NCBI GenBank assembly: GCA_963713445.1
Contig: CAVQMB010000017.1
Location: 77,044-141,043 of the forward strand
Direction: 5' to 3'
DNA: 64,000 nt
DNA from: CAVQMB01 sp963713445
GTDB taxonomy: Bacteria > Pseudomonadota > Gammaproteobacteria > Competibacterales > Competibacteraceae
Shown here one piece after another: positions 53,795 through 61,385 of the stretch (its first letter is position 1; every line of letters begins with the position of its first letter). The notes below the pieces were generated by a model, which was not told the DNA's origin, made no database searches, and saw only the letters and a program-made list of their open reading frames with translations. The position numbers were made by a program, and so were the translations under genes.

Positions 53795-54361
53795 ATGACC
53801 CGTAAAACAATGACTCTTGGAAGGCTGGTTGGCGTCGTTGCGGTATTGGTGCTCATGGCGGGCTGTGCATCCACCGGTCAGGTTGGCGGCGGGCTGGGTT
53901 CCGCCAATGGCACACCGGGGGCGACGGGCACATCGGGACAGACGGTCTACGATACCCGCGGGGTAGCCGATACCTATGGATATCAGCCGGGACAGACGCC
54001 ACAGGGGAAAATCGTAGGAGGACCCGGTACTCCGCGTGCCCAACGCACGGTGTATTTTGATTTCGACAGCTCGGAGATTCCGTCTTCGGGACGGCCGGTG
54101 ATAGCGGCCCAGGCGCGGTATCTGCAGGATCACACCTCGACTGTGGTGACCCTGGAAGGCAATACCGACGAGCGAGGCACTCGCGAATACAATATCGGCC
54201 TCGGCTACCGGCGCGCCAATGCCGTGCGTGACGCACTGATCGCCTCGGGTGTGTCGCCGAACCAGATCAAGACGCTCAGCTATGGCGAGGAACGGCCGGT
54301 GGCGTTCTGTCACCAAGAATCCTGCTGGCGGCTTAACCGCCGCGTTGAGTTCGCATATTGA
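53795..54361 (+). CDS. pal: peptidoglycan-associated lipoprotein Pal
   Basis: A 188-residue lipoprotein. The lipobox is LVLMAGCAS, the linker is Gly-rich, and the OmpA-like domain has TVYFDFDSSEIPSSGRPVI, VVTLEGNTDERGTREYNIGLGYRRANAVRDAL, which binds diaminopimelate in peptidoglycan. ATG 53795 gives the standard lipoprotein start; it lies 14 bases after the tolB stop. Confidence 0.96.
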   Translation: MTRKTMTLGRLVGVVAVLVLMAGCASTGQVGGGLGSANGTPGATGTSGQTVYDTRGVADTYGYQPGQTPQGKIVGGPGTPRAQRTVYFDFDSSEIPSSGRPVIAAQARYLQDHTSTVVTLEGNTDERGTREYNIGLGYRRANAVRDALIASGVSPNQIKTLSYGEERPVAFCHQESCWRLNRRVEFAY

Positions 54362-54387
54362 CAACACGCCATCATGAGAGTGCGTCC

Positions 54388-55179
54388 ATGAAGCGTTGGT
54401 TACGTCCGTTACTGGCCGCTGCACTGACCGTATTCATGCTGCAGCCGGCAATAGCTCAGCAGAACGGCAATCCGCTGCTGCTGAACTTGCTCAATCGGGT
54501 TCAGACACTGGAACATCAGATACGCCAGTTACGGGGTGAGGTGGAGATGCTGCAGTATCGACAGCAAGGTGGTGGCTATCAGGCACTTGAGCAGCGGGTA
54601 CAGGCGCTAGAGCAGAAGCTCGGCGTGACGCCGCCACCGAACACTGAAAACGATAACGCGTCCGGGCAGCCGCCGCCGGGTGTGGCTAAGCCGCCGTCTT
54701 TCGCCACGGCTTCACCGCCGCCAGCCGGCAACCAGTCGGATCTGAATCTGCCGCCACCACCGTCGGCTTCCCCACCCGCACAATCGTCACTGCCACGACC
54801 ATCGCAGGCCGCGCAGCAAGAATATCAGAAAGGTGTTGCGCTGGTGCGCGCGGGGAACTACAAAGATGCAATCGGGGATCTGCGGCGTTTTATCAACGTT
54901 TATCCGGCCAACAGCTTAACCGGAAACGCCTATTACTGGCTGGGTGAGTCGTACTATGCGACACGCGATTTCGACCAGGCCGAGCAGGCGTTTCTGGCGC
55001 TGGGACAGAACTATCCTGACAGTTCCAAGATTCCGGACGCTTTGCTCAAGCTTGGTTACATTTACAGCGAGCGTGGCGCCAAAGACAAGGCCCGGCAGGT
55101 GCTTGAGAAACTGGAACAGTCCTACCCCAACAGCCTGGCGGCGAGTCTTGGTGCCATCCGCCTCAAACAGCTGCGCTGA
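54388..55179 (+). CDS. cpoB: cell division coordinator CpoB
   Basis: A 263-residue periplasmic protein. The signal peptide ends PAIAQ, then a coiled coil (NLLNRVQTLEHQIRQLRGEVEMLQYR), a Pro-rich linker and a TPR domain (YQKGVALVRAGNYKDAIGDLRRFINVYP and AYYWLGESYYATRDFDQAEQAF). CpoB (YbgF) links Tol and PBP1B activity during constriction. ATG 54388 is fixed by the signal peptide. It ends the tol-pal operon. Confidence 0.94.
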   Translation: MKRWLRPLLAAALTVFMLQPAIAQQNGNPLLLNLLNRVQTLEHQIRQLRGEVEMLQYRQQGGGYQALEQRVQALEQKLGVTPPPNTENDNASGQPPPGVAKPPSFATASPPPAGNQSDLNLPPPPSASPPAQSSLPRPSQAAQQEYQKGVALVRAGNYKDAIGDLRRFINVYPANSLTGNAYYWLGESYYATRDFDQAEQAFLALGQNYPDSSKIPDALLKLGYIYSERGAKDKARQVLEKLEQSYPNSLAASLGAIRLKQLR

Positions 55180-55353
55180 GGACTAGAGACTGCGTCGTTC
55201 GAGCCCGGTGCGTAGTTAGGAATACATTTGGCAGACTAGCATGGTGCTCTGCAATTGAAACCTGGACCGTCAGTCAAGTGTCGTGAATGCAGGCAACATG
55301 CGGGTTGAGGGGTTGCCAAATCCTCAAAATCCGGTATCATTCGCGACTTCCCA
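55180..55353. promoter_or_regulatory. leader region with tRNA promoter
   Basis: TTGCCA at 55313 and TATCAT at 55335 are separated by 16 bases and lie 14 bases before the tRNA-Lys half gene, the arrangement of a stable-RNA promoter. The remaining sequence downstream of cpoB shows no clear gene and no evident intrinsic terminator. The promoter could still drive the complete tRNA-Lys that lies 140 bases further on. Confidence 0.6.
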
Positions 55354-55393
55354 GGGCCGTTAGCTCAGTTGGTAGAGCAGTGCACTTTTAAGT
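55354..55393 (+). pseudogene. 5' half of a tRNA-Lys gene
   Basis: GGGCCGTTAGCTCAGTTGG and the following bases up to CACTTTTAAGT are the acceptor 5' strand, D arm and anticodon loop (UUU) of a tRNA-Lys. After the anticodon loop the expected 3' strand of the anticodon stem, the T arm and the acceptor end are missing; unrelated sequence follows. The acceptor differs from that of the complete tRNA-Lys nearby (GGGCCGT versus GGGGCGT), so this is the remnant of a different copy, consistent with disruption by an inserted element at the anticodon loop. Confidence 0.8.
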
Positions 55394-55438
55394 ATTTCCT
55401 GAAGGCACTATAATGGCTTCTAGGTCAATAAGTTGCAA

Positions 55439-55479
55439 ACCAGGGTAACCTACGGAGATACACCGCAGGATACCCTGGT
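55439..55479 (+). ncRNA. extended hairpin between broken and intact tRNA-Lys
   Basis: ACCAGGGTA pairs perfectly with TACCCTGGT (nine pairs); after an A-A mismatch CCT pairs with AGG, and an inner CGG/CCG closes a seven-base loop AGATACA. The structure is too regular for chance in non-coding sequence but has no T-run, so it is not a normal terminator. It may be a structured RNA, a processing signal of the tRNA transcript or an attachment or origin-type structure of the element. Confidence 0.45.
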
Positions 55480-55492
55480 CTAGGCACAGCTT

Positions 55493-55565
55493 GGGGCGTT
55501 AGCTCAGATGGTAGAGCAGTGGATTTTTAATCCATTGGTCGCAGGTTCGATCCCTGCACGCCCCA
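55493..55565 (+). tRNA. tRNA-Lys (UUU)
   Basis: A complete 73-base cloverleaf: acceptor GGGGCGT/ACGCCCC, D arm AGCTCAGATGGTAGAGCA, anticodon stem-loop GGATTTTTAATCC with anticodon TTT, and T arm GCAGGTTCGATCCCTGC. CCA is not encoded (TCA follows the discriminator A). It lies 100 bases after the tRNA-Lys half gene and may functionally replace it; it could have been brought in by the element. Confidence 0.95.
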
Positions 55566-55604
55566 TCATCCTTGCAGGTACTACCCCGGTACCACTGAGT
55601 TTCC

Positions 55605-55949
55605 TCAGATCCGCACACCCCGGTGCTCCGGCTTGACCACGGTGATGGTGCCGTAGGCAAACTCCTTGGTCGGGATGTGCTTCACAGCCTCACCCATGTC
55701 CACCACGACGTGAGTCCGGTGCACCTCGGTGATGGTACCGTCCGCATGACCGGTAGCAGTCGGCAGTCGCACCAGGTCACCTTTGCGTACGAAGGTGGCA
55801 CTCTTGAGTGACCACAGTGCAGCCAGGTTCTGACCGAAGGTCCGCAGCCGCAGGATGATGACGAAGCTCAGTAGAGCCAGAAGGATGGGCACCAGCTTGC
55901 TGAAGTCGATGCTGGTGAGAAAGCCGTTGACGGCACTCACGATGTCCAT
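55605..55949 (-). CDS. small one-helix protein with an MscS-like beta domain
   Basis: A 114-residue protein, start preceded by AGAGG. One hydrophobic helix (LVPILLALLSFVIILRL) is followed by a short amphipathic stretch and a compact beta domain: KGDLVRLP, GTITEVHRTHVVVD and KHIPTKEFAYGTITVV follow the pattern of the MscS beta domain (GD-hydrophobic, G-x-V-x-E-I, then IPN and terminal strand). It lacks the multi-helix channel part and C-terminal cage of real MscS. Function unknown; it may assemble in membranes as a mini pore or simply be a membrane-anchored oligomerising domain. It belongs to the tRNA-Lys islet. Confidence 0.6.
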   Translation of the reverse strand: MDIVSAVNGFLTSIDFSKLVPILLALLSFVIILRLRTFGQNLAALWSLKSATFVRKGDLVRLPTATGHADGTITEVHRTHVVVDMGEAVKHIPTKEFAYGTITVVKPEHRGVRI

Positions 55950-56035
55950 AGTTGTACCTCTGAGGTTGTTCAGGTTTTGTTCAGGGAGCTGTCTCCAGAA
56001 TGCAACTGCTGTTGCGTCTAAGACAGGAGAAAGGA

Positions 56036-56617
56036 ATGAAGAAAGCGCTTGTTGGGTCTTTGGTTGTCGCAGGGTTGATGCTGGGGTCGGGCCAGGCGAT
56101 GGCTTGGTGCTACCCGATTCCTGCCCCGGCTTGCACCGTAGCTCACCTCAAGACCGAATCAATGCCCTCCGTGTGGTGGGATCCTGATAAGTCAGGGCAA
56201 GGACTGACAGTGATCAGGACCGGTGGCACAGACAAGTGCCCGGAGCTGTGGGGGTTCTACACAGCCTACGACAAGTATGGCTCAGCTACGTGGTACCTGT
56301 TCACAGGCAACGGCTGCTACGTCATGAACCTCTACAAGTTCTCTGGACCACCTGTGGGTGGTATATGGGATCCACAGGCAGTCCAGTCTGAGGTGGACGG
56401 GAGCGTTCTCTTGTACCTAGAACACGATGGGAACGACGCCCCCACTCAGGAGTGCAACGCTGACACCCCATGCTCCATCAACGGGATTTACGCCGCGATA
56501 CGGATTGGTCCTCCTGGTGGTGGTCAATATACCGTGGAAATCAATCTGGTCCCATTCGCACCGAAGCAGGCACCTAAGCCTACACCAAGTGTCCCGGGCA
56601 ACAGCCCAGGCAAGTGA
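56036..56617 (+). CDS. secreted protein with W-rich DPxxSGxG-type domain, unknown function
   Basis: A 193-residue protein with a clear signal peptide (MKKALVGSLVVAGLMLGSGQAMA) and an AGGAG ribosome binding site. The core VWWDPDKSGQGLTVIRTGG with ATWYLFTGNGCYVMNLY resembles a repeat domain seen in many secreted proteobacterial proteins of unknown role. It has six or more cysteines (CYPIPAPAC, KCPEL, GCY, ECNADTPC) that may form disulfides, and a Pro/Lys-rich C-terminal tail. Base composition is visibly less GC-rich than in neighbouring core genes. Function unknown. Confidence 0.65.
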   Translation: MKKALVGSLVVAGLMLGSGQAMAWCYPIPAPACTVAHLKTESMPSVWWDPDKSGQGLTVIRTGGTDKCPELWGFYTAYDKYGSATWYLFTGNGCYVMNLYKFSGPPVGGIWDPQAVQSEVDGSVLLYLEHDGNDAPTQECNADTPCSINGIYAAIRIGPPGGGQYTVEINLVPFAPKQAPKPTPSVPGNSPGK

Positions 56618-57265
56618 TCAGCTATAGAGCAGAGCCATGGCGACCGAACCCCAGCTAGCCGAGCAGTTGTACGCGGCAGCCGTAGAGGGCAGCGTGTTGT
56701 TCAGCTCACCGGTGACGTAGTTCGGATCGCCAGACTGAACGTAGGGGAATGGCTGAATGGCTACTCCGTTGGCATCCCGGTTGTAAACAGTCACATCAAC
56801 CTTGGGAGCCGGAGGAGTCGGATAGGACGTTTGCACCAACAGCCCCACACCACCGTACCAGGTCGTGGGGTTGTTTACCGCTGGACTGAACCAGCTCCAA
56901 CCCGTGACATTGTTCGATGCCAGCAGATTCCAGTTGGAATCGTAGATGTCCAGGAAGGTGTTCTGCGTGGTCCAGTAGGACTTCAGGACAAAGATCACCG
57001 TGGTGTTGTCGGGAATGGTGCTGTTCCAGGTACTGCCGGTGAACAGCGAGGTCAGATTGAGTTCTTTGGAGTAGATGGTGGTGCCATCCCAGCGCTCCAT
57101 CCCACCACCGGTCTGCGACACAAAGCCACCGTTGGCTCGGACGAAGAAGTGGTTGACGGAGTCCCGGACGGCTCCCGGGTGCAGCGGATGCGGGCTGACC
57201 TCACCGTAGTTACCCGGGGTCGTCAGTCCGATGAAGAACGGAGCATGACCTCCGGTACTGAACAA
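56618..57265 (-). pseudogene. 5'-truncated gene for an unknown, Thr/Asn-rich, possibly virion-related protein
   Basis: An open frame of about 215 residues with no ATG at its beginning; TTG 57265 is only a formal start. The frame stays open further upstream (SSIGAQLTGYFNSGN) to a TAG near 57322, and sensible protein sequence begins right at that point, so the 5' end is probably missing. It is rich in Thr, Asn, Ser, Trp and Tyr (YSKELNLTSLFTGSTWNSTI; YWTTQNTFLDIYDSNWNLL) as in phage structural or adhesin proteins, without recognised domains. Its TGA stop abuts the TGA of the convergent secreted-protein gene in the palindrome TGATCA. Confidence 0.5.
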
Positions 57266-57361
57266 GTTGCCGGAGTTGAAGTACCCAGTGAGCTGGGCAC
57301 CAATCGAGCTGGAAACCTACCGAAGTAACTGGCGATTGGGCTACAAGTGGGCTCTAACAAA

Positions 57362-58297
57362 TCAGTACCCCCGCACCGGATCGACGAGATGCCGCAGTGG
57401 ATGGCCGTTGGCGAGCCGGCGCAGGTTATCCGCGATCACCGGCGCCGCGGTTTCCGGCATGGTGAGGCCCGCAATATGAGGCGTCAGTCGAACCTTCGGG
57501 TGAGTCCAGAACGGGTGATCAGGCGGCGCCGGTTCCTCAGCACAGACATCCAGCATGGCCGCGGACAATTGTCCGCTGTCCAGTGCCCCCAGCAAATCAG
57601 GCTCCACCACATGGCCGCCGCGGGCAACGTTGACGAAACAACCGCCTTGCGGGAGCTTTGCCAGGTTCGCCGCATCGATGATCCCGGCAGTCTCCGTTGT
57701 TAATGGCAACACGCACACCAGAATATGACTGGCGGACAGACAGGCGTCGAGCCCCTCACCCCCATGGTGACAGACAATGCCATCGAGCTGCTTGGGTTGC
57801 CGACTCCAGCCATGCACGGTGAACCCCAGCATGGCCAGACGGCTGGCGCAGTGCGCTCCTATGGCGCCCAGGCCGAGGATACCCACCCGACACGCGGCGG
57901 TAGGCTCAGGTGCGAGTTGTTCCCAGCGGTGAGCCCGCTGCAATGTGCGATACTGGTCGAACCGGCGGTGCCACCAGAGGGCGGCGGCACACACATACTC
58001 ACTCATCTGAGCCACCAACTCAGGATCGACCAAGCGCACGATCGGCACCCCGGGGGGTAATTCCGGATCGTCGAACAAATAATCCACGCCATGGCCGAGT
58101 CCGTGGATCAGCCGCAGATTCGGAAAGCGCGCCAGCGCGCCGGGCGGCGGCTTCCACACCAGCGCGGCGGTGACCGTTTCGGGATCGGGTACATCCATGC
58201 CAATCGCCAGCTTGAGCTCCGGCATGGCCCGGGTGAAGGCGTCCCGCCATGCCGCGGGATCGTCACCAGCACTGAGCAGCACCGCCCGCATCGTCAC
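57362..58297 (-). CDS. glyoxylate/hydroxypyruvate reductase A-like dehydrogenase
   Basis: A 311-residue D-2-hydroxyacid dehydrogenase of the GhrA type. VGILGLGAIGAHCASRLAMLGFTVHGW is the NAD(P)-binding motif and CVLPLTTETAGII with FVNVARGGHVVEPDLLGALDSGQL carry the conserved Arg/Glu/His catalytic context. It probably reduces glyoxylate or hydroxypyruvate, a useful reaction in C1 or photorespiratory-type metabolism. It overlaps the downstream-oriented tartrate dehydrogenase-like gene start by four bases, so the two are one unit. Confidence 0.87.
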   Translation of the reverse strand: MTMRAVLLSAGDDPAAWRDAFTRAMPELKLAIGMDVPDPETVTAALVWKPPPGALARFPNLRLIHGLGHGVDYLFDDPELPPGVPIVRLVDPELVAQMSEYVCAAALWWHRRFDQYRTLQRAHRWEQLAPEPTAACRVGILGLGAIGAHCASRLAMLGFTVHGWSRQPKQLDGIVCHHGGEGLDACLSASHILVCVLPLTTETAGIIDAANLAKLPQGGCFVNVARGGHVVEPDLLGALDSGQLSAAMLDVCAEEPAPPDHPFWTHPKVRLTPHIAGLTMPETAAPVIADNLRRLANGHPLRHLVDPVRGY

Positions 58298-59349
58298 AAT
58301 ACCCCGGCAATCGCACGGCCCAGTTCCTCGGTACTGGCATTACCGCCCATGTCCCGCGTCCGCGGTCCCTCAGCAAGCACCGTCTCAATGGCTTTCACGA
58401 TCGCGGCTGCGGCGTCTTCATGGCCCAGGTGGTCCAGCAGCATGGCACCTGACCAGATCTGACCGATCGGATTGGCAATACCCTGGCCCGCGATATCGGG
58501 TGCCGAACCGTGGACCGGTTCGAACATTGAAGGAAACTCACGCTCTGGATTCAGGTTGGCCGAGGGTGCGATGCCGATGGTGCCGGTCGTAGCCGGCCCC
58601 AGATCGGACAGAATGTCGCCGAACAGGTTCGAACCCACCACGACGTCGAACCAGTCGGGGTGCAGCACAAAATGCGCCGACAGAATGTCGATATGGTATT
58701 GGTCGGTACGCACCTCAGGATAGTAGTCGGCCATGGCCTTGAAACGCTCGTCCCAAAACGGCATGGTGTGGAAAATGCCATTGGATTTGGTCGCCGAGGT
58801 CAGATGCCGTTTGGGGCGCTTTTCTGCAAGTTCAAAGGCATAGCGCAGAATGCGATCGACGCCGCGGCGGGTGAACATATTCTGCTGCACGGCGATCTCG
58901 TCCTCGCTACCGTGATAGAGGCGGCCACCGATCTCCGAGTATTCGCCTTCATTGTTCTCGCGCACCACCAGATAGTCGATATCGCCGAGCTCGCGTCCCG
59001 CCAAGGGCGATTGAACGCCAGGCATTAACCGTACCGGGCGCAGATTGACGTATTGATGGAACTCACGCCGGATCGGGATCAGCAGGTTCCACAGCGACAC
59101 GTGATCCGGCACTCCAGGGTAACCGACCGCACCCAGAAAAATGCCATCGTGATGGCGGATCCGCTGCAGTCCGTCAGCCGGCATCATGCGCCCGTGTTGC
59201 GCGTAGTACTCGCAGCTCCAGGGCAGCTCGTCCCATTCAAAGCTAATCGCGAAGCGACGCCCCACTGCCTCCAGCACACGGAGGCCTTCGGGCACTACTT
59301 CACGGCCGATCCCGTCGCCGGGTATCACGGCGATGCGATATTGAGTCAT
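58294..59349 (-). CDS. tartrate dehydrogenase/decarboxylase-like isocitrate-family dehydrogenase
   Basis: A 351-residue beta-hydroxyacid oxidative decarboxylase. YRIAVIPGDGIGREVVPEGL, YLVVRENNEGEYSEIGGRLYHG and FDVVVGSNLFGDILSDLGPATTGTIGIAPSANL identify the family; the substrate loop (LWNLLIPIRREFHQYVNLRPVRL) matches tartrate dehydrogenase rather than isopropylmalate or isocitrate dehydrogenase. Such enzymes act on tartrate, malate or related acids and may give glycerate or hydroxypyruvate, which fits the GhrA partner. Substrate preference cannot be settled from sequence. Confidence 0.85.
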   Translation of the reverse strand: MTQYRIAVIPGDGIGREVVPEGLRVLEAVGRRFAISFEWDELPWSCEYYAQHGRMMPADGLQRIRHHDGIFLGAVGYPGVPDHVSLWNLLIPIRREFHQYVNLRPVRLMPGVQSPLAGRELGDIDYLVVRENNEGEYSEIGGRLYHGSEDEIAVQQNMFTRRGVDRILRYAFELAEKRPKRHLTSATKSNGIFHTMPFWDERFKAMADYYPEVRTDQYHIDILSAHFVLHPDWFDVVVGSNLFGDILSDLGPATTGTIGIAPSANLNPEREFPSMFEPVHGSAPDIAGQGIANPIGQIWSGAMLLDHLGHEDAAAAIVKAIETVLAEGPRTRDMGGNASTEELGRAIAGVL

Positions 59350-59351
59350 GC

Positions 59352-61385
59352 TTAATCTCCTGGCGGTAGGGCTTCGCCACGCAGCAATGCCTGCAGCGCG
59401 GCTTCATCTATGATGGGCACGTCAAGTTCGCGGGCTTTAGCCAATTTACCGCCCGGATTGACCCCGGCAACCACATAATCCGTGTTGCCGGAAACACTAC
59501 CCGTCACCTTGGCACCCAGCGCTTCCAGACGGGCCTTAGCTTCGTCCCGGGTGAATGCCTCCAGCGTGCCGGTCAGCACGACACTGCGCCCACTCAGTGG
59601 TGCCGCTTCGCGGCGGCGGGCCACGTCCGGCCAGTGGATGCCGGCCTGCAACAGCCGGTTGATAACGTCGCGGTTGTGCTTCTCCCGAAAAAAGGCATGG
59701 ACATGGGCCGCCACCACCGGGCCGATGTCCGGCACCGCCTGAAGGGCCTCTTCATCGGCTTGCTGCAGCGCTTCCAGAGTGCCGAAATGGGCCGCCAGTG
59801 CCTGCGCGGTGGCTTCGCCGACGTCGCGGATGCCCAGGGCGTAGAGAAACCGGGCCAATGTGGTTGCCTTGCTGCGCTCCAGGGCCGCAATCAGATTGGC
59901 CGCCGACTTCGCGGCCATGCGGTCCAGGCCAGCGAGCGTCGCGGCATCCAGCCGGTACAGATCGGCCGGACTGCTGACCCGTTCGCGGTCGACCAGTTGC
60001 TCAATACGCTTGTCGCCCAGGCCGTCGATATCCATGGCCCGGCGGCTGGCAAAATGCCTCAATGACTCACGCCGCTGGGCCGGGCAGAATAAGACCCCGA
60101 CACAGCGGTGCACGGCTTCGCCATCGACCCGCTCGACCGCCGAGCCACACACGGGACAGGCGTCCGGCATGTCAAATTCAGCGGCGTCGGCCGGGCGCTG
60201 CTCAGTCACCACCCGGACCACTTCCGGTATCACGTCACCGGCCCGGCGCACAGTCACCGTGTCGCCGACCCGCACATCCTTGCGGCGGATCTCGTCCAGG
60301 TTGTGCAGCGTCGCGTTGGTTACCGTCACACCCCCCACGGTAACCGGTGCCAGCCGCGCCACCGGCGTCAGGGCACCGGTACGTCCGACCTGGACCTCAA
60401 TCGCGAGCACTCTGGTAACTGCCTCTCGCGCCGGGAACTTGTGGGCTATGGCCCAGCGTGGCGCCCGCGCGACGGTGCCCAGTGTCCGTCTCTGCCCGAA
60501 ATGATCGACTTTGTAGACCACACCATCGATCTCGTAGTCCAGGTCGTCACGCCGCCACTGCAGATTCCGGTAGTACTGCAGACAACCGGTCACGGCCTCG
60601 ACACGGCGCCATTCCGGGCTGGTGCGCAGGCCCAGATCGCGTAGCCAGGCCAACAGCGTGTTCTGGCATTCAGGCGTCTCACCGCCATCGACCTCGCCGA
60701 GGGCATAGCAGAAAATATCCAACGGGCGCTTGGCCGTCACTTTCGGATCCAGCTGGCGCAGACTGCCAGCCGCGGCGTTGCGCGGGTTGGCGAAAGTCCG
60801 CTCGCCGTGTGCCACAGCCTGCCGATTGAAGGCCTCGAATCCGGCCTTGGGCATGAACACCTCGCCGCGCACCTCCAGCACAGCGGGCCAGTTCTGGCCG
60901 CGCAACCGCAGCGGGACCGCGTCGATGGTGCGTATATTATGGGTCACATCCTCGCCGCGGGTACCATCACCCCGGGTTGAACCACGCACCAGACGCCCGT
61001 CCTCATAACGCAGGCTTACCGCCAATCCATCCAGCTTGGGTTCAGCAACATAGCCCACCGTGTCGATTTCAAGCCGCTCCCGCAGGCGTCGGTCGAAAGC
61101 GACAACCTCTTCGTCGCTAAAGGCATTGTCCAGCGACAGCATCGGCACCCGGTGCTCGACTTCGGTAAAACCGCTGGCGGGTGCCGCACCGACCCGCTGG
61201 GTCGGCGAATCGGGAGTGATCAGCTCGGTATATTGTTGTTCCAGTTGCTGCAGTTCGCGCAACAGCCGATCATAGTCGGCGTCCGGGATCTCAGGATCAT
61301 CAAGTACGTAATAACAATAGTTGTGATGTTCAATGGCGCGCCGCAGGTCGTTGCCACGCTCCCGAACCCGACCGGGGACGGTCAT
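59352..61385 (-). CDS. ligA: NAD-dependent DNA ligase LigA
   Basis: A 677-residue complete ligase. The N-terminal Ia domain is followed by the adenylation motif VAEPKLDGLAVSLRYEDGRL (catalytic Lys in KLDG), the OB fold, a zinc finger with four cysteines (CPVCGSAVERVDGEAVHRC and a distal FCPAQ), helix-hairpin-helix repeats and a C-terminal BRCT domain (LSGRSVVLTGTLEAFTRDEAK). Start overlaps the zipA stop in ATGA. Its frame is intact although the genes immediately upstream are not. Confidence 0.96.
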   Translation of the reverse strand: MTVPGRVRERGNDLRRAIEHHNYCYYVLDDPEIPDADYDRLLRELQQLEQQYTELITPDSPTQRVGAAPASGFTEVEHRVPMLSLDNAFSDEEVVAFDRRLRERLEIDTVGYVAEPKLDGLAVSLRYEDGRLVRGSTRGDGTRGEDVTHNIRTIDAVPLRLRGQNWPAVLEVRGEVFMPKAGFEAFNRQAVAHGERTFANPRNAAAGSLRQLDPKVTAKRPLDIFCYALGEVDGGETPECQNTLLAWLRDLGLRTSPEWRRVEAVTGCLQYYRNLQWRRDDLDYEIDGVVYKVDHFGQRRTLGTVARAPRWAIAHKFPAREAVTRVLAIEVQVGRTGALTPVARLAPVTVGGVTVTNATLHNLDEIRRKDVRVGDTVTVRRAGDVIPEVVRVVTEQRPADAAEFDMPDACPVCGSAVERVDGEAVHRCVGVLFCPAQRRESLRHFASRRAMDIDGLGDKRIEQLVDRERVSSPADLYRLDAATLAGLDRMAAKSAANLIAALERSKATTLARFLYALGIRDVGEATAQALAAHFGTLEALQQADEEALQAVPDIGPVVAAHVHAFFREKHNRDVINRLLQAGIHWPDVARRREAAPLSGRSVVLTGTLEAFTRDEAKARLEALGAKVTGSVSGNTDYVVAGVNPGGKLAKARELDVPIIDEAALQALLRGEALPPGD

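Larger units (their letters stand above)
55394..57340. mobile_element. small tRNA-Lys-associated insertion (genomic islet)
   Basis: The segment begins where the tRNA-Lys half breaks off and ends before the GhrA-like gene. It holds an intact tRNA-Lys, a large hairpin and three ORFs whose products have no relation to the flanking core genes, two of them convergent with abutting stop codons. No integrase is present, and I found no direct repeat or displaced tRNA 3' end at the right boundary, so the limits are approximate. It is best read as a remnant or satellite of a phage-like integrative element. Confidence 0.55.

Noticed and set aside
55354..55565. tRNA-Lys with an intron in the anticodon loop
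   Set aside because: The 3' half of the first tRNA cannot be supplied by the second: acceptor strands do not pair, and the second tRNA is complete on its own; no group I core was seen.
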